Assembly (NCBI GenBank): GCA_914767885.1
Contig: CAJZBQ010000050.1
Location: forward strand, 434,001 to 498,000
Reading direction: 5' to 3'
DNA: 64,000 bases
Origin: Blepharisma stoltei
Lineage: Eukaryota; Ciliophora; Heterotrichea; Heterotrichida; Blepharismidae
In this document: positions 43,881 through 55,358 of the stretch, piece by piece
Numbering within the stretch: position 1 is the stretch's first letter
How the letters are laid out: every line of letters begins with the position of its first letter
Made by a program: the position numbers and the translations under genes
Notes under the pieces: model-generated
The model's database searches: none
What the model was told of the DNA's origin: nothing
What the model saw: the letters and a program-made list of their open reading frames with translations, nothing else

Positions 43881-44102
43881 TAATTATACTAATGACTGAA
43901 AATGGTCCAAATATCGATGGTAATAAAATCTGTCAAAAATTTATTAAAGTTTATTTAATTAGAGATGCTTTCAAGAATCCAAAGAAAGCCAAAAAATTGT
44001 ATTTTTATTGAATATAATAAAATCTCTTAAAAAATCCAATTGTGCATAATCTCTTTTCTTTAAGAAAGAAATTGTAAATAACTACTGCAATATCTGCATT
44101 CC
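43881..44102. other. spacer upstream of copy A
   Basis: About 220 bp of AT-rich DNA directly upstream of the giant gene and presumably containing its promoter. No clear motif. Confidence 0.4.
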
Positions 44103-44486
44103 TAATTCCCCCCCCCTCCGTGAGTGAATAAAAAAATTTTGTTCACTCACAGAGGGGGGTTAATTTTTTTTTTTTTTAAAAAAATTTATGTATAAATTTT
44201 ATAGAACTATTTTTCTTCGAAATTTAAAAAATCCTAATTCGCAAAAATTGGAAAGCAAATATTAATTCAATTTGCAAAATTTATGTTTTAAAAAGCAATT
44301 CGTTTAAAATTAAACAGAATTAGCTCTATATTTCATTATACTAATTATCATTTATATATCAAAATTTTTTTTTCCATAAAAAATTTTTCTATTAAAAAAA
44401 TTTTTGTTCACTCACAGAGGGGTGGGTTTTTTGGCAAAAAATAGCGATTTTTCTAATGGTTTTGTTCACTCACGGAGGGGGGGGAG
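44103..44486. mobile_element. family 2 MITE (384 bp) in intergenic DNA
   Basis: TA at 44103-44104 and 44487-44488. Ends CCCCCCCCTCCGTGAGTGA and TTCACTCACGGAGGGGGG. A second copy of the terminal motif lies just inside each end (44143-44159 and 44405-44420), and the block GCAAAAAATAGCGATTTTTC is at 44437. Confidence 0.85.
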
Positions 44487-45059
44487 TAAGATATTATTAG
44501 ATGTGAGAAGAATTTGGTCACATGAGTCGAGTCTATCATTGAGCCATACCATAAAAACTAATTATCCGATAAAAATGTCAGGCCTAGCCAAATCTGATTT
44601 CATGTGAAGTGAAATATTTTAAAGACAAAATTTCTTTATCAGATAAACTCATTAAAGATTACTAGCGAAAAGTTTAAAATGTGTAATCTATATATGCTTG
44701 AAAAGCAAACAAAATATTATTATTTCATTTAATAGAGATTGATTTGATGCTTTAATCGCTTTGTTTCTAATACTCTAGAAAGATAGAAAGTATTTAATCA
44801 ATAATAAGCAATTGCATTCTTAGAGGAAGTTTTATTTGAAAAGGTATAAAAGAAAGACCATTGTCACTAACTTCTGTAATGTGATCAAGTAAACATTTAA
44901 TCCATAATTTTTGTAAGGAAAGAAAATGAACTTGCATTTGCTTCGATATTTAAACAAATGGACTTTTAAATGGAAAATTTAATCACTGGTAAGTTATAAT
45001 GTGAATGAATTGATCGATAAGAATTTATATCAAGAAATGAAAGGAAATAAAAATATATT
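44487..45059. other. AT-rich spacer
   Basis: No coding frame, RNA gene or recognised repeat was found between the family 2 element and the decayed LINE. Confidence 0.4.
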
Positions 45060-46890
45060 TAAACCAGATAAAGATCTATCAAAGTTGCATGTGTGAACAT
45101 TCAGAATAATAAATTAGGTATTAAAAATTATACAATAAATGAAATTAGGTAATCAAATTGTGATCTCATAGGAATTTTAGAAAGCGGATTTGGAGAATTG
45201 CTACCGTGAGCAAACAAAAAATTTTGTTCGCTCACAGGGGGTTCATTTTTTCAAATTTAAAAACATTCCAATTTGTAAAAATTGAGAAGTAAAAAATTAA
45301 TTTAATTTGCAAAAATTTATGTTTTAAAATGCAAGCTGTTTAAAGCTAAACAGAATTATACTAATAATCACTTATATATAAAAGTTTTTTTTTTCATAAT
45401 TTTTTTCGCTCACGGAGGGCGGGTTTTTGGGCAAAAAATAGCCCTCATGGAGGGTGGGAATTAGCAAGAATTTATTTAGATCTTAAAATTGGATAATTGG
45501 GGCTTAAAAATTCATTCTTTAGATGCTGATAATTGGAGAATTTTTGAGAAAGATAGTAATAGTGCGAATTCTCAATTATTGAAGGTCTAGACTTTCAAGC
45601 ATGCTTTTTTGCGTAGCCAAAATGCAGTGCAAGAATTTTGCTTTTGAAAATATATTAAGAAATATCAATGTGATATAATAATTGGAACTTTAATTTACAT
45701 ATCAAGGGCTATTTATCAAATAAAAATGATAAAATAAGTTAATTATTCTGATCTTTCTGGAGGAGCATAAGTATAAAATTAGAAATTTTATGAGCAATGC
45801 TACTTTTAAGACGATAAACTGAAAAATATTATTAATTCACACCTACGCAAATTTCCTTTGGATCTCTTCCTTTTTAAAACAGGAAAAACTTCAATATGAT
45901 TAAATTTTTCAAGCTGAGCAGAAAAAAAAAGATATTTAGATTTTCAGATTAATAAGAGTATTAAAATTTATATAATACATATGAGAATATGAAAATCACT
46001 TTTGTAAGCTTGCAGAAATAGATATTACTAATTGAATATAGGCATTTCAAAATTAATTACGAAGTGCATATGGAAGAAACAATGATAATTAGAAATATCA
46101 AAATTTTGAATAAAAATGAACTTGTTGGATTACATACAAATAAATTTTTAGATATTATTAGCATAAAGAATGATTGCTTATTACTCAACTGAAAATTTAA
46201 ATTTGCGAAAGAGAAATTGCATTCGCTGCAATAATGATATGGATTATATATAAAAGGATTTTTAAAGTAGATTATATGAGAGTAATAAACATCTGTTTAT
46301 GTTTTCGAAGAGAAAAATTATATTCCTAATCCAGATGAAATTCAAGAAGACAGGAGGAACATTAATTCAAAAAAAAAGGATTAGATGGTTTTGCAATCTC
46401 ATTTCTGGGAAGATTTAACCATATAATATTTAATATTTTTAAGGATTGATAATAAAGCAAAGCATTGGAGAATAAAATTGGTGTATAATTGCTCCTATCT
46501 ATAAAAACGGAGATAAAAATTTAGCAGAAAACTACAAGCCAATTATACTAATAAACGTTTTAGTAAAATTATATGAAACAAATATATTCAGTAAATATAG
46601 AAGAATGCTATCACAAAATATTAAAAGCTATCAATTAGAATTTTTAGAGAAAAAATTAGCTAAAATACAACATGAAATACTAAACTCATGGATTTATCAG
46701 GAGTTTATCAAGTTTAACATCAACAAAGTGGGTATGTCTTTCTTCTTTTTATAGATTTAAAAAAAGATGATGATTATGCAAACTGGAAAATTTTAATTGA
46801 CAAGCTAGAGAATTATTATATTCCAAGTAATTAATTAATGCTGTCAAACTAATCTTTAAAGTTCAAACTTTAAGTATTTTAGATTTAAGG
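45060..46890 (+). mobile_element. decayed non-LTR retrotransposon (LINE), plus strand
   Basis: Fragments in order: an endonuclease-like start near 45082-45200 (VACVNIQNNKLGIKNY, then CDLIGILESGFG), and reverse-transcriptase pieces at 46480-46850 (APIYKNGDKNLAENYKPI, the RT fingers motif; then FFLFIDLKKDDDYANWK, the palm A region). Many stops and shifts interrupt it. A family 2 MITE (45202-45461) has inserted into the endonuclease part. It ends near the 3' flank of copy B. Confidence 0.65.
45202..45461. mobile_element. family 2 MITE (260 bp) inside the decayed LINE
   Basis: TA at 45202-45203 and 45462-45463. Left end CCGTGAGCAAACAAAAAATT, right side TTTTTTCGCTCACGGAGGG and GGGCAAAAAATAGCCC. 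It splits the LINE endonuclease region. Confidence 0.75.
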
Positions 46891-46965
46891 ATGCCCTGAA
46901 TATACTTTTCCCATTAAATATAATATATTGAATTAAACCTAATTTTAATTTGAATGTCCATTATC

Positions 46966-49322
46966 TTAAGTATTAATATCTAAAGAATCAAACTTGTTAT
47001 TGTGGGCAATCGCAAATATGATCTTCTCTTTCATGATTTCTGGAGATGTATAAGCTGGTAGCTCAAGTCTGAATGTAGCATTGTCGACAATAGGAACCAA
47101 TGCATTCTCTGCCCCGGATTTACTGTGCTTGGCTATTGTAAATTTAAGAGGCCAATCCCACTCAATAAGCTTAGACCTTCTAGCAATATAGTCAATAAAT
47201 CTGGCACGCTCACTTTCTTTTAATGATTTAATTGCTTCCCAGAAGTTTTCAATGTGCGGATCTGTTCTTCTACAATTTTCATAAACGGTGTTTTCTTCTA
47301 AGACTTCTAATTTGACTTCTTGATTCAGGCCTATGAGTTCACGTAGTTGAGCAGCTGTGAATAGGTTCAATTTATCAATAGGAACAACAGCAGCCATACC
47401 TTTCCTTATAGAATCGTAAGCTTTAGGATTTTCAAATAATTTGTGCTTCTCTAATAGATCAGCATAGTGGCCAACATTTTCAAAAGTAACTTCAATATTA
47501 GCTCCGTCTTCACAAAGCTCCACAACTTCTTCACCATATTTCACTATGAACTTCTCAGAAATATGCTGGCCGAAGTTTTCCGCAGTAATTCCATAGGCTT
47601 CAAGGTTCCTTAATTTATGCAAAAACTTGTAGATTGGGAAGTCAAAGTCTCTTAAATCTTCGGTTGTGACGTCTTCGTATAGAAGATGCTTAAATACAAT
47701 AACAGGGAGTGAAAGTCTCAGCTTTTGCTGATAAGTACGGATTGCAGAACTGAAGAATTTTCCAAGAGTGTTGAATAGGTGCATATGACTTGAGAGAGTG
47801 GAGGTTGGATTGATCATTCAATTATCTCTTCCATTTCCTACGTTAAGGACATTATTTTGAGATGGGATTAATAGTGGAAGTAATTGAGATTGAAGCTCTT
47901 TAGAAATTTTCCTCAATAATTCATTATACATTCAGACATTATCTTGGATTCCTTCTGGTTTGTAGGCAAATTTGAACATTATTTTATCATGTCTAAGAGC
48001 TTTATTTGGTGCTGCTATCAAAGCTCTGCTTATTTGACCAAACATTGAAGCAGTTGCAGAATGATCTGCATCCCCTTTAGCTTTTATTTCTTGTGCTTTA
48101 ACTTTATCGATAATAATGCCAATTCTGCAGTTAGTTTGATAATTTCAAAGACTCTGATTAAAAAATAATTCTAGTTTGAGTTCTGAAAATAAATAATACT
48201 TGGCCTTCTTAATAGACTTCATGAGAGAGTTTTCTGGTTCGTCTGCTTCAGTGTGCAAATCGAACAGATAGAAGTATTTTTGGAATCTTAAGCCGAAGTC
48301 AAGGAGAATTTCGTTCAAATTAAGCAGCTCTGCCTCTGATAATTTTTGTAAGTCTGGATAATAAATTAACCACTCTGGAAGAATACTCAAATACTCTTCG
48401 ACCTCATCGAAATGATGCATTCTAAAACAATTTTCAATCATGTATCCACCCATAAATTCACTAAGCTGCCGTGCTATGCCATCTTTAAAAAATTTGGAAT
48501 AGGTAGGCTTGTAGTTTTCTCTCCAATTTTCTCTGTCGCTAGCTGATGCAAAGCTCAAATAGGAATCAATGAGTTTGGTGCTTCTTCCTTTGAAAATAGG
48601 TGTTAAGGTGAACTTATAGCCCCAGAATTCAGTTTCTTCTTCAGAGTCAATTTTCATAAGATCAACATCGGCAGGGTATTTTCCTGTATTACAGATTGAT
48701 AAATTTTGATTTTCTTCTGATAAGACAGCAATAAATTTGAAGCAGTCTTCAGAGTCTTCGATATTAAGAGCTACTTGGACAGTGTCTAAAAATTTGTAAT
48801 TCTTATAGAAGGCAATTTCGTTTTTATCAAAATCGATATAGCTCCCAATGACGTCGTTTTGGTTATATAGGGTTTTCACCTATATAGCCCTGTAAGGGTT
48901 ATGGATTCTGTCCGGAATCCTTGGTTGGTGGAACCAACAAGTTAGTTGGTCCGTCCAACGGACTGAGTTGTTTCCGCCAACCAAAGGATTCCGGATAGAA
49001 TCCACAACCCTTACAAGGCTGTATAGGGGAAAATCCTATAGCTCTCGCTGTCAGCTTTACCGATTTTCCCATTACTATAATATATTACAGTTTGCTCATT
49101 TCCTTCAATAGTGTTCGAATGGATCAAATTCTTCTTGGTAAAGCCAACCCCTACAGATCCTTTGGATTCAACAGAGACTTCGATGTAGTATTTGCCGTGT
49201 CTCATTTCAGCTTCTGTTTCATGATAAGTTTTATCACTTGTTAACTTTGTGACAGTTGTTTTATTAGAGTTAAGTGCAGCTCCGCTCTATTTGATGTCCC
49301 ATTCATGCTTAATATTATCCAT
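46966..49322 (-). pseudogene. copy B of the giant HECT-family gene, 5'-truncated
   Basis: Matches only the last SPRY and HECT parts of copy A. The upstream end stops at about 49322, where LINE sequence begins. Damage: an in-frame TAG at the position of Gln in SNQNG (about 49289), a frame disruption near 48125-48180 in the SPRY-HECT linker, and loss of about 3500 upstream codons. The HECT C-lobe reads DNATFRLELPAYTS, again without Cys. About 30 bp of 3' flank match copy A, so the duplication ran past the stop codon. It lacks the three IESs found in the matching part of A but has one of its own (48866-49038). Confidence 0.85.
48866..49038. mobile_element. palindromic MITE-like IES (173 bp) in copy B
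   Basis: Inverted arms of about 65 bp (ends TATAGGGTTTTCACC and GGGGAAAATCCTATA; inner GGATTCTGTCCGGAATCC and GGATTCCGGATAGAATCC). TA-bounded removal gives AGC TAT AAC CAA, matching the empty sites in copies A and C (SYDQND). Confidence 0.92.
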
Positions 49323-49736
49323 CATATGAATTTATTTTGATATATGATGACCTGTTTGTGGTATCGCTGTCTTCCCGTAGCCATCTATATAATTTGGTCG
49401 TTTTCTCAGTTTCTTCTTGTAGCCTGTGCATGGACTCCATCATGTTTGCTTTTCTCACAGCTTCTGCTATCTTTAGCCTTCAATCACCATCTTCAATTTC
49501 TCTGAATTTGTCATATAGTCGAAACTCCTCCAGTCCTAGCAGCTGCATAATCTCCCTGCATCTGAGCTCCCACGGTAATTCTTCTTCAGAATTTATTGTT
49601 CTCACTATTACTGACAATCTGCATCTCTATCATATATTCTTTTCCTGAATCTGAGCGTGTATGCCCTGATATGATTCACAAGTGCTATCCACCCCAAATC
49701 CAGCAGAGAGGTCTCTCTTGCTGTCCCAATGATTGT

Positions 49737-50960
49737 TTATAGCAGCATCCTAGCTAGTCTCATCCTCTCATTCTCAGCGCACTTCAATACTGCACCACTC
49801 AGTTCACGCTGTGCACATTCTATGGCATATGTAGCCACGGGAGTTACACATGCTTCTGCTATAATCAATTTTTTGGTGATCGATAGGTTATTCATGCACC
49901 CAAGTAGGATTTTAGTTGCTCTACTTGCTGATCTTATTTTTTCAATTATTGCTTTGGCATCAGTGGTGCTTGCTCTGGTACTCCCTATATTTTTCCCTAA
50001 ATATTTATATTGCTTCACCTGCCTCAGTTGTTGCCCATCGATGACTAATTTCAATTTTGTAGGCCTAACAGCATAATCCACCACACCTGATTTCTGCTGA
50101 TTTATCTTTAGTGAATATTTGCGTGCCCAGTCACTACATATATCTGCTATTTGCTGTAGTTGAAGTTCATTGTTTGCCAACAGTGCAATATCGTCGGCAT
50201 AGAGCAGAAATCCCAATCTGCTTCCATCAGGTCCTAGCTGTATTCCTAAATCTGTGCCTTCTATGGCTCATGCTAGCTCATTCGGTATTAGATTAAAGCA
50301 CATGGGTGATGAGCTTCCACCTTGCCTAACACCTCTTCTAATGTTAATCGGCTATGATAACCTCTCGTTAATAATTATCTTGCCCTCGCACCCTGTGTAC
50401 ATTGCCCCGACAATGCTGACAATATCTTTCTCAATTCCTCTTTCAACCATTGTCTTATATAAGTCTGAATGCTTGACTGTGTCGAATGCTTTGCTTATGT
50501 CAAGAAAGGCGCACACGATTCCTTCTTTCCTAAGCCTGCAGTGTTCTATCACTGATTCAAGCCTATAAATCTGGCCCGAGGTAGACATTCCCGCCATATA
50601 TCCCGCCTGCACTGGGCGCATTATGTGTTTGCTCATTACATCTTGTGCTAGCCTGTTTGCTACTATTTTATCAATAACCTTATATATGGAATTAAGTAGT
50701 GTTATCGGTCTGTAGTCTTCCGGTTTCTTTGAGCCTAGTTTTTTTGTAAACCACTAGCGCACACTTCATCGTTTTTGGAAGCGTTCTCTTTTGTCATATT
50801 TCCATTATTATTCCTCAATACATTTCCGTTGCTGCTTCACCACCATATTTAATTAGTTCAGATGATACACCATCCGGTCCTACTGCTTTCCTGTTGCTCA
50901 GCGACCCAATCGCATTCTCAACCTCTGGTCTCGTTGGTATTTTAGGATCTCCTTCTTTCC
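49737..50960 (-). pseudogene. LINE reverse transcriptase
   Basis: RT motifs in order: AVGPDGVSSELIKYGGEA (about 50870-50920), FLDISKAFDTVKHSDLY (palm A, about 50480-50520), RGVRQGGSSSPM-like block (about 50300), GFLLYADDIALLANN with the catalytic YADD (about 50180-50215), then YKYLGKNIG. Interrupted by frame breaks around 50650-50780 and 50230-50350. A C-terminal helical region continues to about 49740. Confidence 0.85.
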
Positions 50961-51340
50961 CCCAGTCTCATTCCCTGTCGTCATATTGCAGTTTCCACCA
51001 CTTTATCATCTCCTCCTCTTCCCCTTTTGTGAAGCTCACTGGTTTGCTTCTCATTGCTCGCTTTATCCGTCTTGCTATCTCCCACATATCGCTTGCGCTC
51101 GCTATTGCTTGCTCTATCTTCCTTTCCCTACATGTCTTCAACTTATTTCCTCATATCTTCGTTCTATTCCCTCCTGCTCTCTCTTCCGTAACTCAACTAA
51201 CTCTTTAATGAGTTCTTCTTGATAAAGTTTGCGGAAAGTGGGATTCTGCAGTCGATCTATGCGTATTCTTCTAAACTGCGATTTATTATTTCTTGAATTT
51301 CAGTCTCATAGTTTTAGTGTTATTGGAATGTGATCACTTT

Positions 51341-52071
51341 TTATCGGGTTGTTTCATTTGTGTCAAAGTCAATGACACTTTCCACTAGGTCCCTCGAGAG
51401 AACTGCATAGTCTAGGTAAAAGGTATTCCACATAGAGTGTAGATGCGTTGGTTTGTCAAGTTGCAAAAGTTCTTGATCCCATTCCCTACACATCGTCTTG
51501 AGCTTTGTTCCATTATTGTTCGTTTCGTTTGACCACCATCCTTTGATATGGCCGTTGAAATCCCCCATCATTACCTCCTTCCTATTTTCTAGTCTACACC
51601 AATCTATCGCTTCATATATTCTTTCATAGAAGGTCTCTATCTCTCCTTCATTGGCTCCTTCCACGGGGGCATATGCTTCTATGAATGCCATTTTACCAAA
51701 TGTCTGCCCCAAAATCCTCCCAGGCATAAATTCGCGTGTTTCACCTGTCTCTATCTCTATATCCTTTTTTATCAGTATTCCAACCCTGCCTTTCTATTTG
51801 TCCCTGAACTCATCACTCACCTGTAACCCCTTATTTGTGGCAGTTCCTCCTCCTTCTCACAATATAGTTCGCAGAAACCTATTATGTCCGGATTGATGTC
51901 TTTGATAAATTCTTCTACTTGATAGCCTTTCGTCTTGATCCCTTGTATGTTTATGTGACTGATAGTCTTCAGTCTGCTATGTACTTCACATTTGGGCCTC
52001 TTATTTTCTTGCCTAGAGTAGCCTGCTTCAGTCATCGTTCTTTTTTTTGGCATTGATGAGGTATTTAGCAT
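51341..52071 (-). pseudogene. LINE endonuclease (APE/exonuclease III fold)
   Basis: SHINIQGIKTKGYQVEEF and DIIGFCELYCEKEEE match the first strands of LINE endonucleases; MMGDFNGHIKGWW carries the GDFN active-site motif. A TAG near 51797 lies between the two halves, so it cannot be translated whole. Confidence 0.8.
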
Positions 52072-52079
52072 GTCATTTA

Positions 52080-52330
52080 ATGATGGCGCAACTTGTTGCG
52101 CTGGCTCATGTTGTAGCGATGGTCTGGCCTGTAGTGATGGCTTGAGTAGTATTGTTGGGATGCTTTTTAGTGATCATACGTCATGTACTTGTGGTGACGA
52201 CGTGGCCTGTAATGACAGCATGACTTGAAATGACGATTTTGCCTGTAACAGTGGCATAACCTGTAGTGATGGATTTTCTAATGATGGCATAGCTGAATTG
52301 CTGGCTCATCTTGTAGTGACGGTATAATTT
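52080..52330. repeat. degenerate minisatellite in the LINE ORF1-like region
   Basis: Imperfect units of 12-24 bp around the core TGTAGTGATGG recur at least ten times. On the minus strand they encode PSLQ-like repeats. Confidence 0.7.
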
Positions 52331-52610
52331 GCCTCGGTGTAACTTGTGCTGATGCATCAATTTGTGCTGAAATTTCATGTGCTGGCACAATTCTTGTTGG
52401 TGTAGTTTTTGCTGATTTACCAGGTTCTCGAAGATTAGCATTCTCTCTAGCCGTGCCTGCAGTGCTGGCTTTACTGGTCCTTGCAACAATTGTTTCTGTC
52501 CTTTTTCCTTCCTTCAATGCTCCCTTAACTTCCCTACTGTTATATGCTGACGATAGATTATATTTGCGCCAATTAATATATGGGCCAATCGAGATAAGCA
52601 AAGAGGATTA

Positions 52611-53122
52611 TAGATGAATACTTTGAGCGCAATTTTAAGTTATGAAATAAGATGGACATTTTAAGATACAAAACTAATATTTTAACTTTTTTTTAACCTA
52701 TTTTAGTGAATGGGCAAGTAAGGCCTTAATAATTTTAGCTTAATGCATGCTATAATTTTTGATCAACAGGTTTTAATTAATTAAAACCTGTTGATCAAAA
52801 ATTTCCCAAATATTTGAGAGTTTTACATACTATAAATAAGCTAGTTCTAGACTTTAAAAAATAAATTAAACCTGATTTTCGTCATTTGTGTGCGCTTTCC
52901 GATAACGTTTAACTTTTGATTGTCTAATAAATCAGATCACAAAGGTCTCAATAGAATGATATGGAGAAAAATTATTTTAGCGAATAAGAAATTGAATGCT
53001 AGTGAAGTTTATTATCCAACAATTTAGCTCATCCCTAAATAAAAAGATAAATGAGACATAATTTTGCCGTTAAAATATAATTAGTTGAATTAAATCTAAT
53101 TTTAATTTGAATGTCCATGATC
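52611..53122. other. spacer downstream of copy C
   Basis: About 500 bp of AT-rich DNA between LINE and the 3' end of copy C. It contains the 50-bp palindrome listed separately and nothing else recognised. Confidence 0.5.
52754..52803. repeat. perfect 50-bp palindrome
   Basis: Arms AATTTTTGATCAACAGG... and its exact complement meet at TTAA with no loop and no mismatch. It lies about 320 bp downstream of the copy C stop. Confidence 0.95.
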
Positions 53123-55292
53123 TTAAATGTTAATGTCTAAAGAATCAAACTTGCTATTGTGGGAAATCGCAAATACGATCTTCTCTTTCATGATTTCTGG
53201 AGATGTATAAGCTGGCAGCTCAAGTCTGAATATAACATTGTTGATAATAGGAACCAATGCATTAACAGCTCCGGATTTACTGTGCTTGGCTATTGTGAAT
53301 TTAAGGGGCCAATCCCACTCAACAAGCTTAGACCTTCTAGCAATATAGTCAATAAATTTGGCACGCTCATTATCTTTTAATGATTTAATTGCTCCCCAGA
53401 AGTTTTCAATATGCGGATCTGTTCTTAAGCAATTCTCGTAAACAGTGTTTTCTTCTAAGACTTCTAATTTGACTTCTTGATTCAGGCATATGAGTTCACG
53501 TAGTTGAGCAGCTGTGAATAGGTTCAATTTATCAATAGGAATAACAGCAGCCATACCTTTCCTTATAGAATCATAAGCTTTAGGATTTTCAAATAATTTG
53601 TGCTTCTCTAATAGATCAGCATAGTAGCCAACATTTTCAAAAGTTACGTCAATATTGGCTCCGTCTTCAAAAAGTTCCACAATTTCTTCACCATATTTTA
53701 CTATAAACTTCTCAGAAATATGCTGACCGAAGTTTTCAGAAGTAATTCCATAGGCTTCAAGGTTTCTTAATTTATGCAAAAACTTGTAGAGTGGAAAGTC
53801 AAAGTCTCTTAAATCTTCAGTTGTGACGTTTTCGTATAGAAGATGTTTAAATAAAATAATAGGGAGTGAAAGTCTCAGCCTTTTTCCTGTACGGATTGTA
53901 GAACCGAAGAATTTTCCAAGAGTGGCGAATAGGTGCATATGAGCTGGGAGAGTGGAGGTTGGATTTATCATTCAATTATCTCTTCCATTGCCAACATTAA
54001 GGACGTTATTTTGAGATGGGATCAAAAGTGGAAGTAATAAAGATTGAAGCTCTTTAGAAAGTTCTGTCAATAATTCATTATACATGCTATCAAATTCTTG
54101 AATTCCTTCTAGCTTATATGCAAAATTAAACATTTTTTGATAATTTCAAAGAGTTTTATTTGGTGCTGCTTCCAAGGCTCTGCTTATTTGACCAAACATT
54201 GAAGAAGTTGCGAAATGATCAGAATCCCCTTTAGCTTTTATTTTTTGTGCTTTAGCTTTATCGATAGTAATTTCAATTCTGCAGAAAGTTTTAGACTCAT
54301 CAAGATGGTTTTTCAATTTATCCTTCTTGAATCTTGATAATAAATAATACTTGGCCTTCTTAATAAACTTCATGAGAGAGTTTTCTAGCTCGTCCGCTTC
54401 AGTGTGCAAATCGAACAGATAAAAGTAATTTTGGAATCTTGAGCAGAAGCTAAACAAAATTTCTTTCAAATTAAACAGCTTTGCTTTTGATAATTTTTGT
54501 AAGTCTGGATAATATATTAACTCTTCTGGAGAAATACTCAATGAAGTGTTGCTCAACATACTGTCGAAACTAATTGAATTAGCGTCTAGGTAGCCATCCA
54601 TGAATTCAATAAACTGCTGTGCTATGCCATCTTTGAAAAATTTTGAATAAGTAGGCTTGTAGTTTTCTCTTCAATTTTCTCTGTCTACAGCTGATGCAAA
54701 GCTCAAATAGGAATCAATAAATTTGGTGTTTCTTCCTTTGAAATTAGGTGTTAAGGAGAACTGATAGCCCCAGAATTCAGTTTCTTCTTCAGAGTCAATT
54801 CTCATAAGATCAACACCAGCAGGGTATTTTCCTGTATTACAGATTGATAAGTTTTGGTTTTGTTCCGATAAAGCAGCAATAAATTTGAAGCAGTCTTCAG
54901 AGTCTTCGATATTAAGAGCCACTTGGACAGTGTTTAGCAATTCATCATTTTTATAAAAGGCAATTTCGTTTTTATCAAAGTCGATATAGCTCCCAATGAT
55001 GTCGTTTTGGTCATAGCTCACGCTGTCTGCGTTATTAATTTTTCCATTATTATAATAAATTATTGTTTGCTCATTTCCTTCAATAGTGTTCGCATTGATT
55101 AAGCTCTTCTTGGTAAAGCCAACACCTACAGATCCTTTGGATTCAACAGAGACTTCGATATAGTATTTGCCGTGTCTCATTTCAGCTTCAGTTTCATGGT
55201 AACTTTTATCACTTGTTGACTTTGTGACAGTTGTTTTATCCGCGTTGAGTGCAGCTCCTTTCTGGTTGCTGTCCCATGCGTGCTTGATACTA

Positions 55293-55358
55293 TACCATTT
55301 CAAGAAGATTTGCTAATAATGAACGACTATTATTTAAACTATTCTATTTCTTGCAAAC
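55293..55358. mobile_element. short IES (66 bp) in copy C, shared with copy A
   Basis: TA at 55293-55294 and 55359-55360; excision joins ATA GGT GTA to TAT AGT ATC (SSIGVYSIKH). Same site and same length as 29898-29963. Confidence 0.8.

Larger units (their letters stand above)
49323..52610 (-). mobile_element. degenerate non-LTR retrotransposon (LINE), minus strand
   Basis: Order 5' to 3' on the minus strand: a low-complexity ORF1-like region with PSLQ repeats (52080-52490), an apurinic-type endonuclease (51341-52071), and a reverse transcriptase (about 49737-50960). In-frame TAG codons and frameshifts make it inactive. The 3' end abuts the broken copy B near 49322. No clear poly(A) or simple-repeat tail was seen. 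Confidence 0.85.

Noticed and set aside
26343-45461. CRISPR-like array from the recurring TGATCGAACGAT and GTGAGTGAAC motifs.
   Set aside because: The repeats are terminal parts of separate dispersed elements, not regularly spaced, and this is eukaryotic DNA.
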